16,583 bases of DNA from an uncultured Selenomonadales bacterium (lineage in GTDB: Bacteria; Bacillota; Negativicutes; Selenomonadales; Selenomonadaceae): assembly GCA_947305445.1 (NCBI GenBank), contig CAMZDU010000001.1:1-16583 (forward strand), read 5' to 3'. Shown in pieces: positions 5,727-13,405 of this stretch. The translations under genes were made by a program, and so were the position numbers. Below the pieces are notes generated by a model, which saw only the letters and a list, made by a program, of their open reading frames with translations, searched no databases and was not told the DNA's origin. The number at the start of each line of letters is the position of its first letter. The stretch's first letter is position 1.

Positions 5727-6146
5727 ATGAGCCGCAAACTTGCACGCGAAGCAGCTTTTAAAGCACTGTTTCAGTTGGATTTTAACTACGACGACACCCA
5801 GCGCGAATACTGCGAAAACCTGGCGATTGAGACGATGTTCGACGACAACCCGAAACTCACGAAAAAAGATTTGTCGTACATTGACGGCACGGTTAAAGGG
5901 ACGCGCTTATACCTGCAGGAAATTGACGACATCATCACGGCGCATTTGAAACAGGACTGGCAATTATCGCGGCTTATGGCTGCCGACAGAAATATTTTGC
6001 GGCTGGCCGTCTACGAAATGCAATTCGTCAAGCCGACACTTTCCAAAGGCATAGTCATAAACGAGGCCGTCGAACTCGCCAAAAAGTACGGAACAGATGA
6101 TTCCAGCCGATTTGTTAACGGCATACTCGAAGCAATTTCAAAATAA
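5727..6146 (+). CDS. nusB: Transcription antitermination factor NusB
   Basis: A 139-residue all-helical RNA-binding protein that, with NusE (ribosomal protein S10), binds boxA and prevents early termination in rRNA operons. The N-terminus SRKLAREAAFKALFQLDF is the NusB signature, and the C-terminal half has the conserved stretch DRNILRLAVYEMQF near residues 87-100 followed by INEAVELAKKYG and SSRFVNGILEAI. The length is usual and there is no fusion. A clear GGAAGGA precedes the ATG at 5727. Location directly after an Asp23 cluster is common in Firmicutes. An intrinsic terminator follows. Confidence 0.96.
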   Translation: MSRKLAREAAFKALFQLDFNYDDTQREYCENLAIETMFDDNPKLTKKDLSYIDGTVKGTRLYLQEIDDIITAHLKQDWQLSRLMAADRNILRLAVYEMQFVKPTLSKGIVINEAVELAKKYGTDDSSRFVNGILEAISK

Positions 6147-6155
6147 ATATTTTTT

Positions 6156-6181
6156 GGCCGGACGTTGAATCCGGTTTTTTT
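6156..6181 (+). terminator. Intrinsic terminator after nusB
   Basis: CCGGA (6158-6162), a seven-base loop, TCCGG (6170-6174), extended by two possible G-U pairs (6156-6157 with 6175-6176), then a seven-T run (6175-6181). It begins nine bases after the nusB stop. Confidence 0.82.
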
Positions 6182-6211
6182 GTGCGCTCGACGATGCGGG
6201 AAAAATTTTTC

Positions 6212-6239
6212 TTGAGTACGCGTAAAAATGTGTTATAAT
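6212..6239 (+). promoter_or_regulatory. Strong sigma-A promoter of the DUF6033-like gene
   Basis: TTGAGT (6212-6217), 16 bases, perfect TATAAT (6234-6239) preceded by TGT, an extended -10. Start expected near 6246. It lies between the nusB terminator and the gene, making the gene an independent unit. Confidence 0.8.
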
Positions 6240-6281
6240 TTGCTAAACAACGGAATGGTTTTTGTTAAGGAGGATACCGCC

Positions 6282-7061
6282 ATGGCTAACACGATCAACA
6301 CAACTTATTTCCCGCAATTCAAAAACACGGGCAACGTCGGCAAAGGCACGACGAATTCCAAAGCCGCCGCCTACGAGAAAACTTCGTTCTCCGGCTACGG
6401 CAATGACACTGCCGTTGAACTTTCCGGCGCGGGTTTGGACGCACTGGCCAAGTTGCAAAGCGACACCGTTGACAACGACGCGGCCGGAGCCGCCGCCACG
6501 GACGAGAGCAAACTTTCCGCCAAAGCGCAGAGTTTCCTCGAAAAGCTCCGCAAAAAATACGGCGACTATGATTTTGTCGTCTCCAACAACATGGACACCG
6601 CCCAGACCGTCGGCAGCGATAAAGCCTACTCTGTCATGTTCAGCGTCGAAGAACTTGAGCGCATGGCCGAAGACGACGATTACGCGCAAAAAGTTATGGG
6701 CAACGTCGGCAACGCGGTCGACATTCTCAAAAATCTTTCCGAGAAAGATTTGGGCGACGGCGTTCAATTCTCGCAACTGTCAGTCTCATTCGACGGCGAC
6801 GGCAACATGAAACTTTTCGCGCAACTCGAAAAAATGTCCGCCGACCAACAGGAACGTTTTGAGGCCGCCAAAGAGAAACGCGCCGAGGAACGTCAAGCCG
6901 CCGAAAAAGCCGCCGACAAATCGTTGGATGACGCGGAACCGGAAACTTTCGCGATAACCTTCAAGAGTGCGGACGTCGAGGCCGACAATGCAGAAGATTT
7001 GCTCGCGAAAATTTTTGGCATTGATTGGAACAAAATCGACGACGAGGAAGCTTATATCTGA
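6282..7061 (+). CDS. DUF6033-like protein, unknown function
   Basis: A 259-residue hydrophilic protein with no signal peptide or membrane segment. The central block LSAKAQSFLEKLRKKYGDYDFVVSN (residues 78-102, broken here only for description) and the following YSVMFSVEELERMAEDDDY resemble DUF6033 proteins of Firmicutes. The first 75 residues are low-complexity, Thr/Asn/Ala-rich. Residues 184-218 are a Glu/Lys/Ala-rich helix, probably a coiled coil. The C-terminus AEDLLAKIFGIDW is acidic and amphipathic. AAGGAGG (6267-6273) sits eight bases before the ATG at 6282, which rules out the upstream ATG at 6228 that lies in the promoter. Function is unknown; it is not obviously tied to its neighbours. 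The family call is from recall of the central block. Confidence 0.75.
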   Translation: MANTINTTYFPQFKNTGNVGKGTTNSKAAAYEKTSFSGYGNDTAVELSGAGLDALAKLQSDTVDNDAAGAAATDESKLSAKAQSFLEKLRKKYGDYDFVVSNNMDTAQTVGSDKAYSVMFSVEELERMAEDDDYAQKVMGNVGNAVDILKNLSEKDLGDGVQFSQLSVSFDGDGNMKLFAQLEKMSADQQERFEAAKEKRAEERQAAEKAADKSLDDAEPETFAITFKSADVEADNAEDLLAKIFGIDWNKIDDEEAYI

Positions 7062-7101
7062 TGTTTCACAATAACTCGTTGTGCTACATCTTCGGCTACG
7101 G

Positions 7102-7132
7102 CAATTAGGAATCTGGAATTAGGAATTAATTG
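7102..7132. repeat. AT-rich TTAGGAAT repeat, palindromic ends
   Basis: AATTAGGAAT occurs twice, 14 bases apart, at 7103-7112 and 7117-7126, and the block is bounded by CAATTA and TAATTG. The ten-base TTAGGAATTA (7119-7128) recurs just after mutB at 11722-11731. Confidence 0.5.
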
Positions 7133-7218
7133 AAAACATGGCGGTCGCTTGAAATTCGGGCGGCTGTCTTTTTCGTTACGGCTTGTCAATAGCGGCAACA
7201 TAAATTTTCGGCGCGGCA

Positions 7219-7248
7219 TTGACATTTCATAATAACGTGCGCTAATAT
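7219..7248 (+). promoter_or_regulatory. sigma-A promoter of the mutAB operon
   Basis: Perfect TTGACA (7219-7224), 18 bases, then TAATAT (7243-7248). The start near 7255 leaves a leader of about 93 bases. The leader contains a perfect ribosome binding sequence GAGGAGGT at 7283-7290 with no start codon at the right distance, and the real one, GGGAGGT, at 7331-7337. No cobalamin riboswitch is visible in the leader. Confidence 0.68.
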
Positions 7249-7347
7249 TTCCGATAGTTGATAGTAATTGCAAATGCGACTTGAGGAGGTCGAGACGAAA
7301 CTTTTCGCAACACATAATAAAAAACTTCATGGGAGGTCAATTACTGT

Positions 7348-8694
7348 ATGAGCACTCAAAAAGACGCGTCCGCCGAGTTGGATCTGCAAGCTCTGATTCG
7401 CCGCGCAGAGGCGCAAGAAAATTTTCCCGATGTTCCGCTGGACGAATTCACGCCGCCAACTTACGACGAGTGGAAAGAGGCGTGCATAGCACTTCTCAAG
7501 GGTGCACCGTTTGAAAAAAAATTGTTCACCAAAACTTACGAGGGCATCACCTTCAGCCCGATGTATTTTCACGGCGACACGGAACCCATTCAGCCGAAAA
7601 AATCTTATCCCGGCATGGGCGATTATCTGCGCGGCGTGACGGCTAACGGCTATGTCAACGCACCGTGGGGAATTGCTCAGGCTTGCGACGAAACTTTCCC
7701 CGCGGAGAACAACGAACTTCTCAAGCACGAAATTGAAAAAGGCTCCACGATTTACAATGTCAAAGTCGATTGCGCAACCCGTAAAGCCCGCGACGCTCGC
7801 GAATGCGAACACATTGGCAAACACGGTTGCAGTGTGACCACTCTCGACGACGCGGAAACTCTGCTTAACGGTCTTAAGCTCGACCAATATCCGCTGTACG
7901 TTTACGCCGGCGAAAGTTCATTGCCGCTCCTCGCGCTGATTGTTGCGGCCGTCAAAAAGAACGGCGGTGACGTTTCAAAACTTTGCGGCGTAATCGGCGC
8001 GAACCCGATAGCGGAATACGTCGGCAACGGCAAAATTGGTCAGTCGCTCGACAAACTTTATGATGAGGCGGCGGCCGTTGCAAAGTGGTCGACCAAGAAC
8101 GCTCCGAACGTCAAAACCATTTTCATCAAGAGCAACGTCTTTTCAAACGGCGGCGCAAATGACGTTCAGGAAGTCGCTTACACTTTGGCAACCGGCGTCG
8201 CGTATTTGCGTGCCCTGCTCGAACGCGGCTTGACGATTGACGAGGCGGCCGGTCAAATTATGTTCGGCTTTTCAATGGGCGCAAACTTCTTCATGCAGAT
8301 CGCCAAACTCCGCGCAGTGCGTCCGATTTGGGCGCAGATTGTTAAAGCGTTCGGAGGCTCGGCAGAGGCGCAGAAGATTCACATTCACGGACGCCCCGCA
8401 AAATTCTTTAAGACCGTTTACGATCCCTACGTCAACATGTTGCGCGACACGTCGGAACTTTTCAGCGGCGTAGTCGGCGGCGTCGACAGTTTCGAGAATT
8501 CAACCATCGATGAACCTGTCCGCAAAGGCGACGAGTTCAGCCGTCGTATCGCCCGCAACATGCAAATTATTTTGCAGGAAGAATTCGGCCTGTTGCAACC
8601 GATTGACCCCGCCGGCGGCTCGTGGGCTGTTGAGAACTTGACCAAACAGATTAAAGAAAAATTTGGGGCGGTGTTTCAAGTCGTAGTGGGCTAG
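7348..8694 (+). CDS. mutA: Methylmalonyl-CoA mutase small subunit MutA, N-terminal part (ends at an in-frame amber stop)
   Basis: This 448-residue frame is the TIM-barrel part of the non-catalytic partner of MutB; the heterodimer interconverts succinyl-CoA and (R)-methylmalonyl-CoA with adenosylcobalamin. Family blocks seen include GDYLRGVTANGYVNAPWGIA, IMFGFSMGANFFMQIAKLRAVRPIW and FSRRIARNMQIILQEEFGLL, with PIDPAGGSWAVENL near the end. GGGAGGT lies ten bases before the ATG at 7348. Translation stops at TAG 8692-8694, but the same frame continues without a shift to 9516 as the remaining MutA sequence. The last dozen codons before the stop and about ten after it look abnormal: the usual Lys-Ala-Trp is replaced, and acidic residues have become Val. 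A full MutA here would be about 722 codons. It is a nonsense mutation, a sequence error, or less likely a read-through site. Confidence 0.9.
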   Translation: MSTQKDASAELDLQALIRRAEAQENFPDVPLDEFTPPTYDEWKEACIALLKGAPFEKKLFTKTYEGITFSPMYFHGDTEPIQPKKSYPGMGDYLRGVTANGYVNAPWGIAQACDETFPAENNELLKHEIEKGSTIYNVKVDCATRKARDARECEHIGKHGCSVTTLDDAETLLNGLKLDQYPLYVYAGESSLPLLALIVAAVKKNGGDVSKLCGVIGANPIAEYVGNGKIGQSLDKLYDEAAAVAKWSTKNAPNVKTIFIKSNVFSNGGANDVQEVAYTLATGVAYLRALLERGLTIDEAAGQIMFGFSMGANFFMQIAKLRAVRPIWAQIVKAFGGSAEAQKIHIHGRPAKFFKTVYDPYVNMLRDTSELFSGVVGGVDSFENSTIDEPVRKGDEFSRRIARNMQIILQEEFGLLQPIDPAGGSWAVENLTKQIKEKFGAVFQVVVG

Positions 8695-8808
8695 GGCGGT
8701 ATTGTCTCGGCGCTGTTAGTAGTTTATCCGCAGGAGCAAATTGCCGCAATTCTCGCCGCTCGTTTCAAAGCGGCGGAAACTCGCAAGGATCGTATCGTTG
8801 GCAACAAT

Positions 8809-9516
8809 ATGTATCCGAACATGACCGAAGAGCGCATTGACGCCCGCCCCGAATCCCAAGCCGACAACATGAAGGCGCGCAAAGCCGCCATTGAGGCTTT
8901 CCTCGCGAATGTCGACGCAAAAGCCGCACTCGCCGCCGTCAAAGCCGACGACGTTGACAGCGTTATCGCGGCCGCTCAAGCAGGCGCGACCATCGCCGAA
9001 ATCAGAAACGCTCTCGGCACTGCCGAAGTTGACGAAATTAAATCGATTGCCGCGCATCGTTGGAGCGAACGTTTCGAGGCTCTGCGCGAGACCACCGAGA
9101 ACTTTAAAGCTAAGACCGGCGACAACGTAAAAATTTTCCTCGCGAACATGGGATCGATTCCGCAACACAAAGCCCGCGCAGATTTCACCACGGGATTTTT
9201 GCAGGTCGGTGCATTTCAAGTGCTGGGCAACAACGGCTTTAAAACTGTCGACGAAGCGGCTCAAGCGGCCAAAGAATCCGGCGCGGACGCTGTCGTAATT
9301 TGCTCGACCGACGCGACGTATCCGGAAATTATTCCCGCGCTTGCTCCTAAACTTCACGAGGCTCTCCCGAACGCGACGGTATTTTTGGCGGGCGCGGCTC
9401 CGAAAGATTTGCTCGAAACTTACAACGCGGCGGGCATTGATGAATACATTCACGTCAAAGCCAACTGCTATAAAATTCTTCAAACTCTGCAGCAGAAGAA
9501 AGGGATGATTGCATAA
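8809..9516 (+). CDS. mutA: MutA C-terminal part (cobalamin-domain-like), separated by the amber stop
   Basis: Homology to MutA resumes in the same frame right after the amber codon (from about 8695), through YPQEQIAAILAARFKAAETR and [11 protein letters not shown]. The first usual start codon is ATG 8809, but it has no Shine-Dalgarno, so independent translation of these 235 residues is doubtful. The C-terminal domain has the B12-binding fold but not the Asp-x-His-x-x-Gly motif; [13 protein letters not shown] stands there (about 9148-9186), as is usual for MutA, so lack of cobalamin binding is normal. The stop TAA (9514-9516) overlaps the mutB ATG by one base, giving tight coupling. Without its N-terminal barrel this piece would not make a working subunit. 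Confidence 0.85.
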   Translation: MYPNMTEERIDARPESQADNMKARKAAIEAFLANVDAKAALAAVKADDVDSVIAAAQAGATIAEIRNALGTAEVDEIKSIAAHRWSERFEALRETTENFKAKTGDNVKIFLANMGSIPQHKARADFTTGFLQVGAFQVLGNNGFKTVDEAAQAAKESGADAVVICSTDATYPEIIPALAPKLHEALPNATVFLAGAAPKDLLETYNAAGIDEYIHVKANCYKILQTLQQKKGMIA

Positions 9517-11717
9517 TGGCACAGTACAAAAATCCGGACTTCACGCAGATGAGCCTGAGCGACGCCCCGGCCTCCGACGCGGCTGAGTGGAAGTCTAAAT
9601 TTGAACAGGCCGCCAAAGCCGACTACGACAAACTTATCTACAAGACTATGGAGCATGTGCCGGTTAAGCCGCTGTACACGCACGACGAATACGCGCACAT
9701 GAATCACCTGGACTTTGTGAGCGGCATTCCGCCTTTCCTGCGCGGGCCGTATGCGACAATGTATGTCTTCCGTCCGTGGACTGTTCGTCAATACGCGGGC
9801 TTTTCGACGGCGGAAGAGTCGAATGCTTTTTATCGTCGCAACCTGGCCGCAGGGCAGAAGGGCTTGTCAATCGCGTTCGACCTGCCGACGCACAGAGGCT
9901 ACGACGCTGACAATCCTCGCGTCTTCGGCGACGTGGGCAAGGCGGGCGTTTCGGTCTGTTCAATGCTCGACATGAATATTTTGTTCAGCGGCATTCCGCT
10001 CGACCAAATGTCCGTTTCGATGACGATGAACGGCGCGGTTCTTCCGATACTGGCGTTCTTCATTCAGAGCGGCATTGAGCAGGGCGTCGACAAGTCAATC
10101 CTCAACGGCACGATTCAAAACGATATCCTCAAAGAATTCATGGTGCGCAACACTTACATTTATCCGCCGGATATGTCAATGCGAATTATCGGCGACATTT
10201 TTGAGTACACGACAAAATATATGCCGAAGTTCAATTCAATTTCGATTAGCGGCTACCACATGCAAGAGGCGGGCGCACCGGCTGATATCGAACTCGGCTA
10301 CACTTTGGCGGACGGTCTCGAATACATTCGCACGGGCATCAACGCCGGCTTGAAGGTTGACGCCTTCGCAAAACGCTTGAGTTTCTTCTGGGCTATCGGC
10401 AAAAATTATTTCATGGAAGTCGCGAAGATGCGTGCGGCTCGCGTTCTCTGGGCGAAGATTGTCAAACAGATGGGCGGCACCGATGCAAAGTCAATGGCTC
10501 TTCGCACGCATTGTCAAACGTCGGGCTGGTCGCTCACCGAGCAAGACCCGTTCAACAACATTTCGCGCACGGTTATGGAGGCAATGGGCGCGGCTCTCGG
10601 TCACACGCAATCACTCCACACCAACGCACTCGACGAGGCAATCGCTCTGCCGACGGACTTCAGCGCACGTATCGCCCGCAACACTCAGCTTTACATTCAG
10701 GACGAAACTTCCGTTTGCAAGATTATCGATCCGTGGGGCGGCTCCTACTACGTCGAAGCTCTCACGAATGAAATTATTCGCCGCGCATGGGCGCACATTC
10801 AGGAGATTGAACAGCTCGGAGGCATGGCCAAAGCTATTGCAACCGGCTTGCCGAAGATGCGTATCGAAGAGGCGGCGGCTCGTCGTCAAGCGCGTATCGA
10901 CTCCAACAACGAGACCATTGTCGGCTTGAATAAGTTCCGCCTCGACAAAGAAGATCCGCTCGAAATTCTCGCCGTTGACAACACCGCCGTCCGCAATGCG
11001 CAGGTCGAACGCCTTAACAAACTTCGCGCCGAACGCAACGAAGATGACGTTCGCGCCGCGCTTGAGGCTATCACGAAGGCGGCGGAGTCTCGCGACAACG
11101 GCAACTTGCTTGAATGCGCGGTTGAGGCGGCTCGCGTGCGTTGTTCGCTCGGTGAAATTTCCGACGCCGTCGAAAAAATTTCCGGCCGCTATCAGGCGAC
11201 GATTCACACAATCAGCGGCGTTTACTCCAGCGAATTCGGTCAGCAAACCGAGCTTGATAAAGTTCGCGCCCGCGCAGATGAATTCGAGAAACTTACCGGC
11301 CGTCGTCCCAGAATTTTTGTCGCGAAGATTGGTCAAGACGGTCACGACCGCGGCGCGAAAGTTATCGCGTCCAGTTTCGCGGACATGGGTTGGGACGTCG
11401 ACGTCGGCCCGCTCTTCCAAACTCCGCAGGAAGCCGCGCAAGACGCTGTTGATAACGACGTTCACATTGTCGGATTCAGTTCATTGGCGGCGGGACATAA
11501 TACCTTGTTGCCTGAACTCGTCGACGAATTGCGCAAGCTCGGCCGCGAAGATATTCTCGTTGCAATCGGCGGCGTTATCCCCGTGCAAGACTACGATCAC
11601 CTGTATAAGAGCGGAGCCGTTGCAATCTTCGCGCCCGGCACCAACATTCCCGAAGCCGCAACGAAACTCCTAAACATTCTCGTCGACCGCGCCAAAGAGG
11701 AAGAAGACGCAGGTTGA
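9516..11717 (+). CDS. mutB: Methylmalonyl-CoA mutase large (catalytic) subunit MutB
   Basis: A 733-residue cytoplasmic, adenosylcobalamin-dependent enzyme exchanging a hydrogen and the CoA-carbonyl group between succinyl-CoA and methylmalonyl-CoA. The N-terminal TIM barrel includes [20 protein letters not shown]93 matches the active-site Tyr89 of the Propionibacterium enzyme, and H248 in [11 protein letters not shown] matches His244. The C-terminal B12-binding domain has D608-G-H610-D-R-G613, with H610 as the lower cobalt ligand. The length and motifs are complete and no key residue is missing. It begins within the mutA stop codon (TAATG), so its translation is coupled to that of mutA; the amber in mutA could reduce it. 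No meaB chaperone or epimerase gene follows in this window. In Negativicutes the enzyme usually serves the succinate-propionate route. Confidence 0.98.
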   Translation: MAQYKNPDFTQMSLSDAPASDAAEWKSKFEQAAKADYDKLIYKTMEHVPVKPLYTHDEYAHMNHLDFVSGIPPFLRGPYATMYVFRPWTVRQYAGFSTAEESNAFYRRNLAAGQKGLSIAFDLPTHRGYDADNPRVFGDVGKAGVSVCSMLDMNILFSGIPLDQMSVSMTMNGAVLPILAFFIQSGIEQGVDKSILNGTIQNDILKEFMVRNTYIYPPDMSMRIIGDIFEYTTKYMPKFNSISISGYHMQEAGAPADIELGYTLADGLEYIRTGINAGLKVDAFAKRLSFFWAIGKNYFMEVAKMRAARVLWAKIVKQMGGTDAKSMALRTHCQTSGWSLTEQDPFNNISRTVMEAMGAALGHTQSLHTNALDEAIALPTDFSARIARNTQLYIQDETSVCKIIDPWGGSYYVEALTNEIIRRAWAHIQEIEQLGGMAKAIATGLPKMRIEEAAARRQARIDSNNETIVGLNKFRLDKEDPLEILAVDNTAVRNAQVERLNKLRAERNEDDVRAALEAITKAAESRDNGNLLECAVEAARVRCSLGEISDAVEKISGRYQATIHTISGVYSSEFGQQTELDKVRARADEFEKLTGRRPRIFVAKIGQDGHDRGAKVIASSFADMGWDVDVGPLFQTPQEAAQDAVDNDVHIVGFSSLAAGHNTLLPELVDELRKLGREDILVAIGGVIPVQDYDHLYKSGAVAIFAPGTNIPEAATKLLNILVDRAKEEEDAG

Positions 11718-11721
11718 ATTC

Positions 11722-11731
11722 AGTTAGGAAT
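11722..11731. repeat. Second copy of the TTAGGAATTA motif
   Basis: TTAGGAATTA four bases after the mutB stop codon is identical to 7119-7128 in the gap before mutA, in the same orientation, so the operon is bracketed by direct copies. A ten-base AT-rich match may be chance. Confidence 0.35.
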
Positions 11732-11829
11732 TATGAGTTAATTTCGTTGTACGGTTAGCGACGACCGCCAACTCAGAAAACTATTCACCATTAAACAAAA
11801 ATTTTTAATTAAACATTTAGAAAAACTTC

Positions 11830-11860
11830 AACCGTCAGGCTCTCAAGCTTGACGGTTTTA
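11830..11860. terminator. Terminator of the mutAB operon
   Basis: AACCGTCAGGCT (11830-11841), loop CTCA, AGCTTGACGGTT (11846-11857) gives a 12-pair stem with one G-U pair. Downstream on the plus strand there is only a short T run; on the minus strand the stem is followed by GAAGTTTTT. The 112 bases between mutB and the stem hold only AT-rich sequence and the repeat motif. Confidence 0.7.
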
Positions 11861-11862
11861 GG

Positions 11863-11891
11863 TTGCGTCGAAAAATGTTGCGTGATAGAAT
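11863..11891 (+). promoter_or_regulatory. sigma-A promoter of the LCP/tubulin-like operon
   Basis: TTGCGT (11863-11868), 17 bases, TAGAAT (11886-11891; five of six) preceded by TGA, an extended -10. The start near 11898 is ten bases before the LCP ribosome binding site. It sits directly behind the mutAB terminator, which supports a new transcription unit. Confidence 0.6.
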
Positions 11892-11920
11892 TCGTAAAAA
11901 ATTCTTGAGAAGGTGTTGCC

Positions 11921-13372
11921 TTGGATTACAACGACGAACCGACCACTCCGCCGAAGAAACCCCGACGAAATTTGTTGCCGATAATTCTGCTGATGTTGTG
12001 CTTTGTCGCCTCGGCGATAGCCGGCGCGTTGTTCGCCTCGTCAAGTCTGTTCAATGGCAAAGATCCCGTGCGAAAGATTATCGCCGCCGACAAAGAAGAG
12101 GAGCTTATAAAAGCTACCGACAAGGTGACGGTTCTTATCATGGGCGTTGACAAGCGCAAAGACGACGTCGGCCGCTCCGATACGCTGATGATTGCCACCG
12201 TTGACCCGCGCCTCGACCAGGCGACATTGCTGTCAATTCCGCGTGATACCCGCGTAAAAATTCGCGGGCTTGGCTACGACAAAATTAACGCGGCGTTTGC
12301 TTACGGCGGCGTCGGGCTGACAGAATCCACCGTGGAAAATTTCCTCGGCATCGATATCGATCATTACGTCATGGTTGACACGAACAGCTTTGTTAAAATT
12401 ATCGACGCAATCGGCGGCGTGGATATCGACGTTGAAAAGCGCATGTACTACGAAGATCCGTGGGACGACAACGGCGGGCTTGTTATAGATCTTTATCCCG
12501 GTCAACAGCATATGGACGGCAAGACCGCCGTGACTTATGTTCGTTACCGCGACTCGGAAGGCGACATCGGACGCGTCAAACGTCAGCAGGCGTTTATGAC
12601 CGCGTGCATGGATAAAGTCATGTCGCCGGAAATTGTTCCGCGCATTCCCAAAATCGTCCGCGAAGTCATTGAGGCTGTCGAAACCGATATGTCGGTGCGT
12701 CAACTGCTTGAATTGGCCGGAGCACTCAAGGCCGCCTCGCAACACGGATTGGAAACGGACATGGTGCCCGGTTATCCGCTTTACATTGACGACATAAGCT
12801 ATTGGATTCCCGACGTGGAGCTGATGAGAATTTCTGTTGCCGACGCGCTGGGAATTTCAGTTGACCCGCAACTCCGCAGACGTTTCGAGCGCGACGCTCG
12901 CGAGTACAGAGACTCGATACCTTCCGGCGCACGGGACGTGCCTGACGGCGAAGACAACATTGGCGCACCCGTCCTCGAACGCCGCCGCTCCACCGAACGC
13001 AGAAATTCTGTCGACGAACGCTCTTACACGAACGGGCGGCGAACCTATGACGAGCGCACCAGTTCCACGGAAAACAGACGCTATGACGACGAGCGCACAA
13101 ATTCCACGGAAAGCAGACGCTACGACGACGAGCGCACCAGTTCCACGGAAAGCAGACGCTACGACGACGAGCGCACCAGTTCCACGGAAAGCAGACGTTA
13201 CGACGACGAGCGCACAAATTCCACGGAAAGCAGACGTTACGACGACGAGCGCACCAGTTCCACGGAGCGACGCACTTACGAGCCGCCGAAAATTGAACGG
13301 CGCACCGTCCCCGACGTTAACGACACTGTTGACGAGCCGACACGCGACACTGCTCCGAAGACGCGCTATTGA
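11921..13372 (+). CDS. LCP (LytR-CpsA-Psr) family protein with a repetitive C-terminal tail
   Basis: A 483-residue membrane-anchored enzyme of the LCP family, which transfers undecaprenyl-linked glycopolymers (teichoic-acid-like or capsular) to peptidoglycan outside the cell. It has a short basic cytoplasmic N-terminus, one membrane helix at about residues 18-41, and an LCP domain at about 70-230. The pyrophosphate-binding residues are plausible in GRSDTLMIATVD (84-95), SIPRDTRV (105-112) and YVRYRDSEGDIGRVKRQQ (206-223). After about residue 330 comes a charged, probably disordered tail. Residues 373-449 are six copies of a 13-residue unit, RRYDDERTSSTES, with S/N variation. The start is TTG 11921, six bases after AGAAGGTG; no in-frame ATG is near. 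A tubulin-like gene follows 33 bases later. The domain call is firm; the polymer it handles is unknown. Confidence 0.93.
   Translation: MDYNDEPTTPPKKPRRNLLPIILLMLCFVASAIAGALFASSSLFNGKDPVRKIIAADKEEELIKATDKVTVLIMGVDKRKDDVGRSDTLMIATVDPRLDQATLLSIPRDTRVKIRGLGYDKINAAFAYGGVGLTESTVENFLGIDIDHYVMVDTNSFVKIIDAIGGVDIDVEKRMYYEDPWDDNGGLVIDLYPGQQHMDGKTAVTYVRYRDSEGDIGRVKRQQAFMTACMDKVMSPEIVPRIPKIVREVIEAVETDMSVRQLLELAGALKAASQHGLETDMVPGYPLYIDDISYWIPDVELMRISVADALGISVDPQLRRRFERDAREYRDSIPSGARDVPDGEDNIGAPVLERRRSTERRNSVDERSYTNGRRTYDERTSSTENRRYDDERTNSTESRRYDDERTSSTESRRYDDERTSSTESRRYDDERTNSTESRRYDDERTSSTERRTYEPPKIERRTVPDVNDTVDEPTRDTAPKTRY
13037..13270 (+). repeat. 39-bp tandem repeat inside the LCP gene, six copies
   Basis: Six 39-bp units begin at 13037, 13076, 13115, 13154, 13193 and 13232. 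The first is degenerate (RRTYDERTSSTEN) and the last is truncated at Glu. The four central units differ by only a few bases, mostly AAT/AGT giving Asn or Ser, which implies recent duplication. The unit is a multiple of three, so copy-number change would keep the frame. Confidence 0.92.
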
Positions 13373-13405
13373 TTAAAATTTTTTGATTCGGAGGCGGTCA
13401 ACTAG

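Noticed and set aside
7141..7180. GC-rich stretch before a T run, taken for a terminator of the DUF6033-like gene
   Set aside because: The two GC-rich halves are not complementary; no stem of more than a few pairs could be drawn.
8692..8694. TAG in mutA as a pyrrolysine or programmed read-through codon
   Set aside because: Pyrrolysine is not expected in MutA or in this lineage, and the surrounding codons are also abnormal, which points to mutation or sequence error.
8809..9516. C-terminal MutA frame as an independent B12-binding protein gene
   Set aside because: There is no ribosome binding site at the ATG, and homology to MutA begins upstream of it in the same frame.
10611..11465. 284-codon minus-strand frame opposite mutB
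   Set aside because: MutB is complete and unmistakable on the plus strand; the antisense frame arises from codon bias in GC-rich third positions.
12726..13217. Long minus-strand frame rich in Arg, Cys and Trp repeats
   Set aside because: It is the mirror of the 39-bp repeat in the LCP gene; it has no ribosome binding site and its composition is not protein-like.
13037..13270. Regular 39-bp repeats as a possible CRISPR array
   Set aside because: The units are directly abutting with no unique spacers and keep the LCP reading frame.
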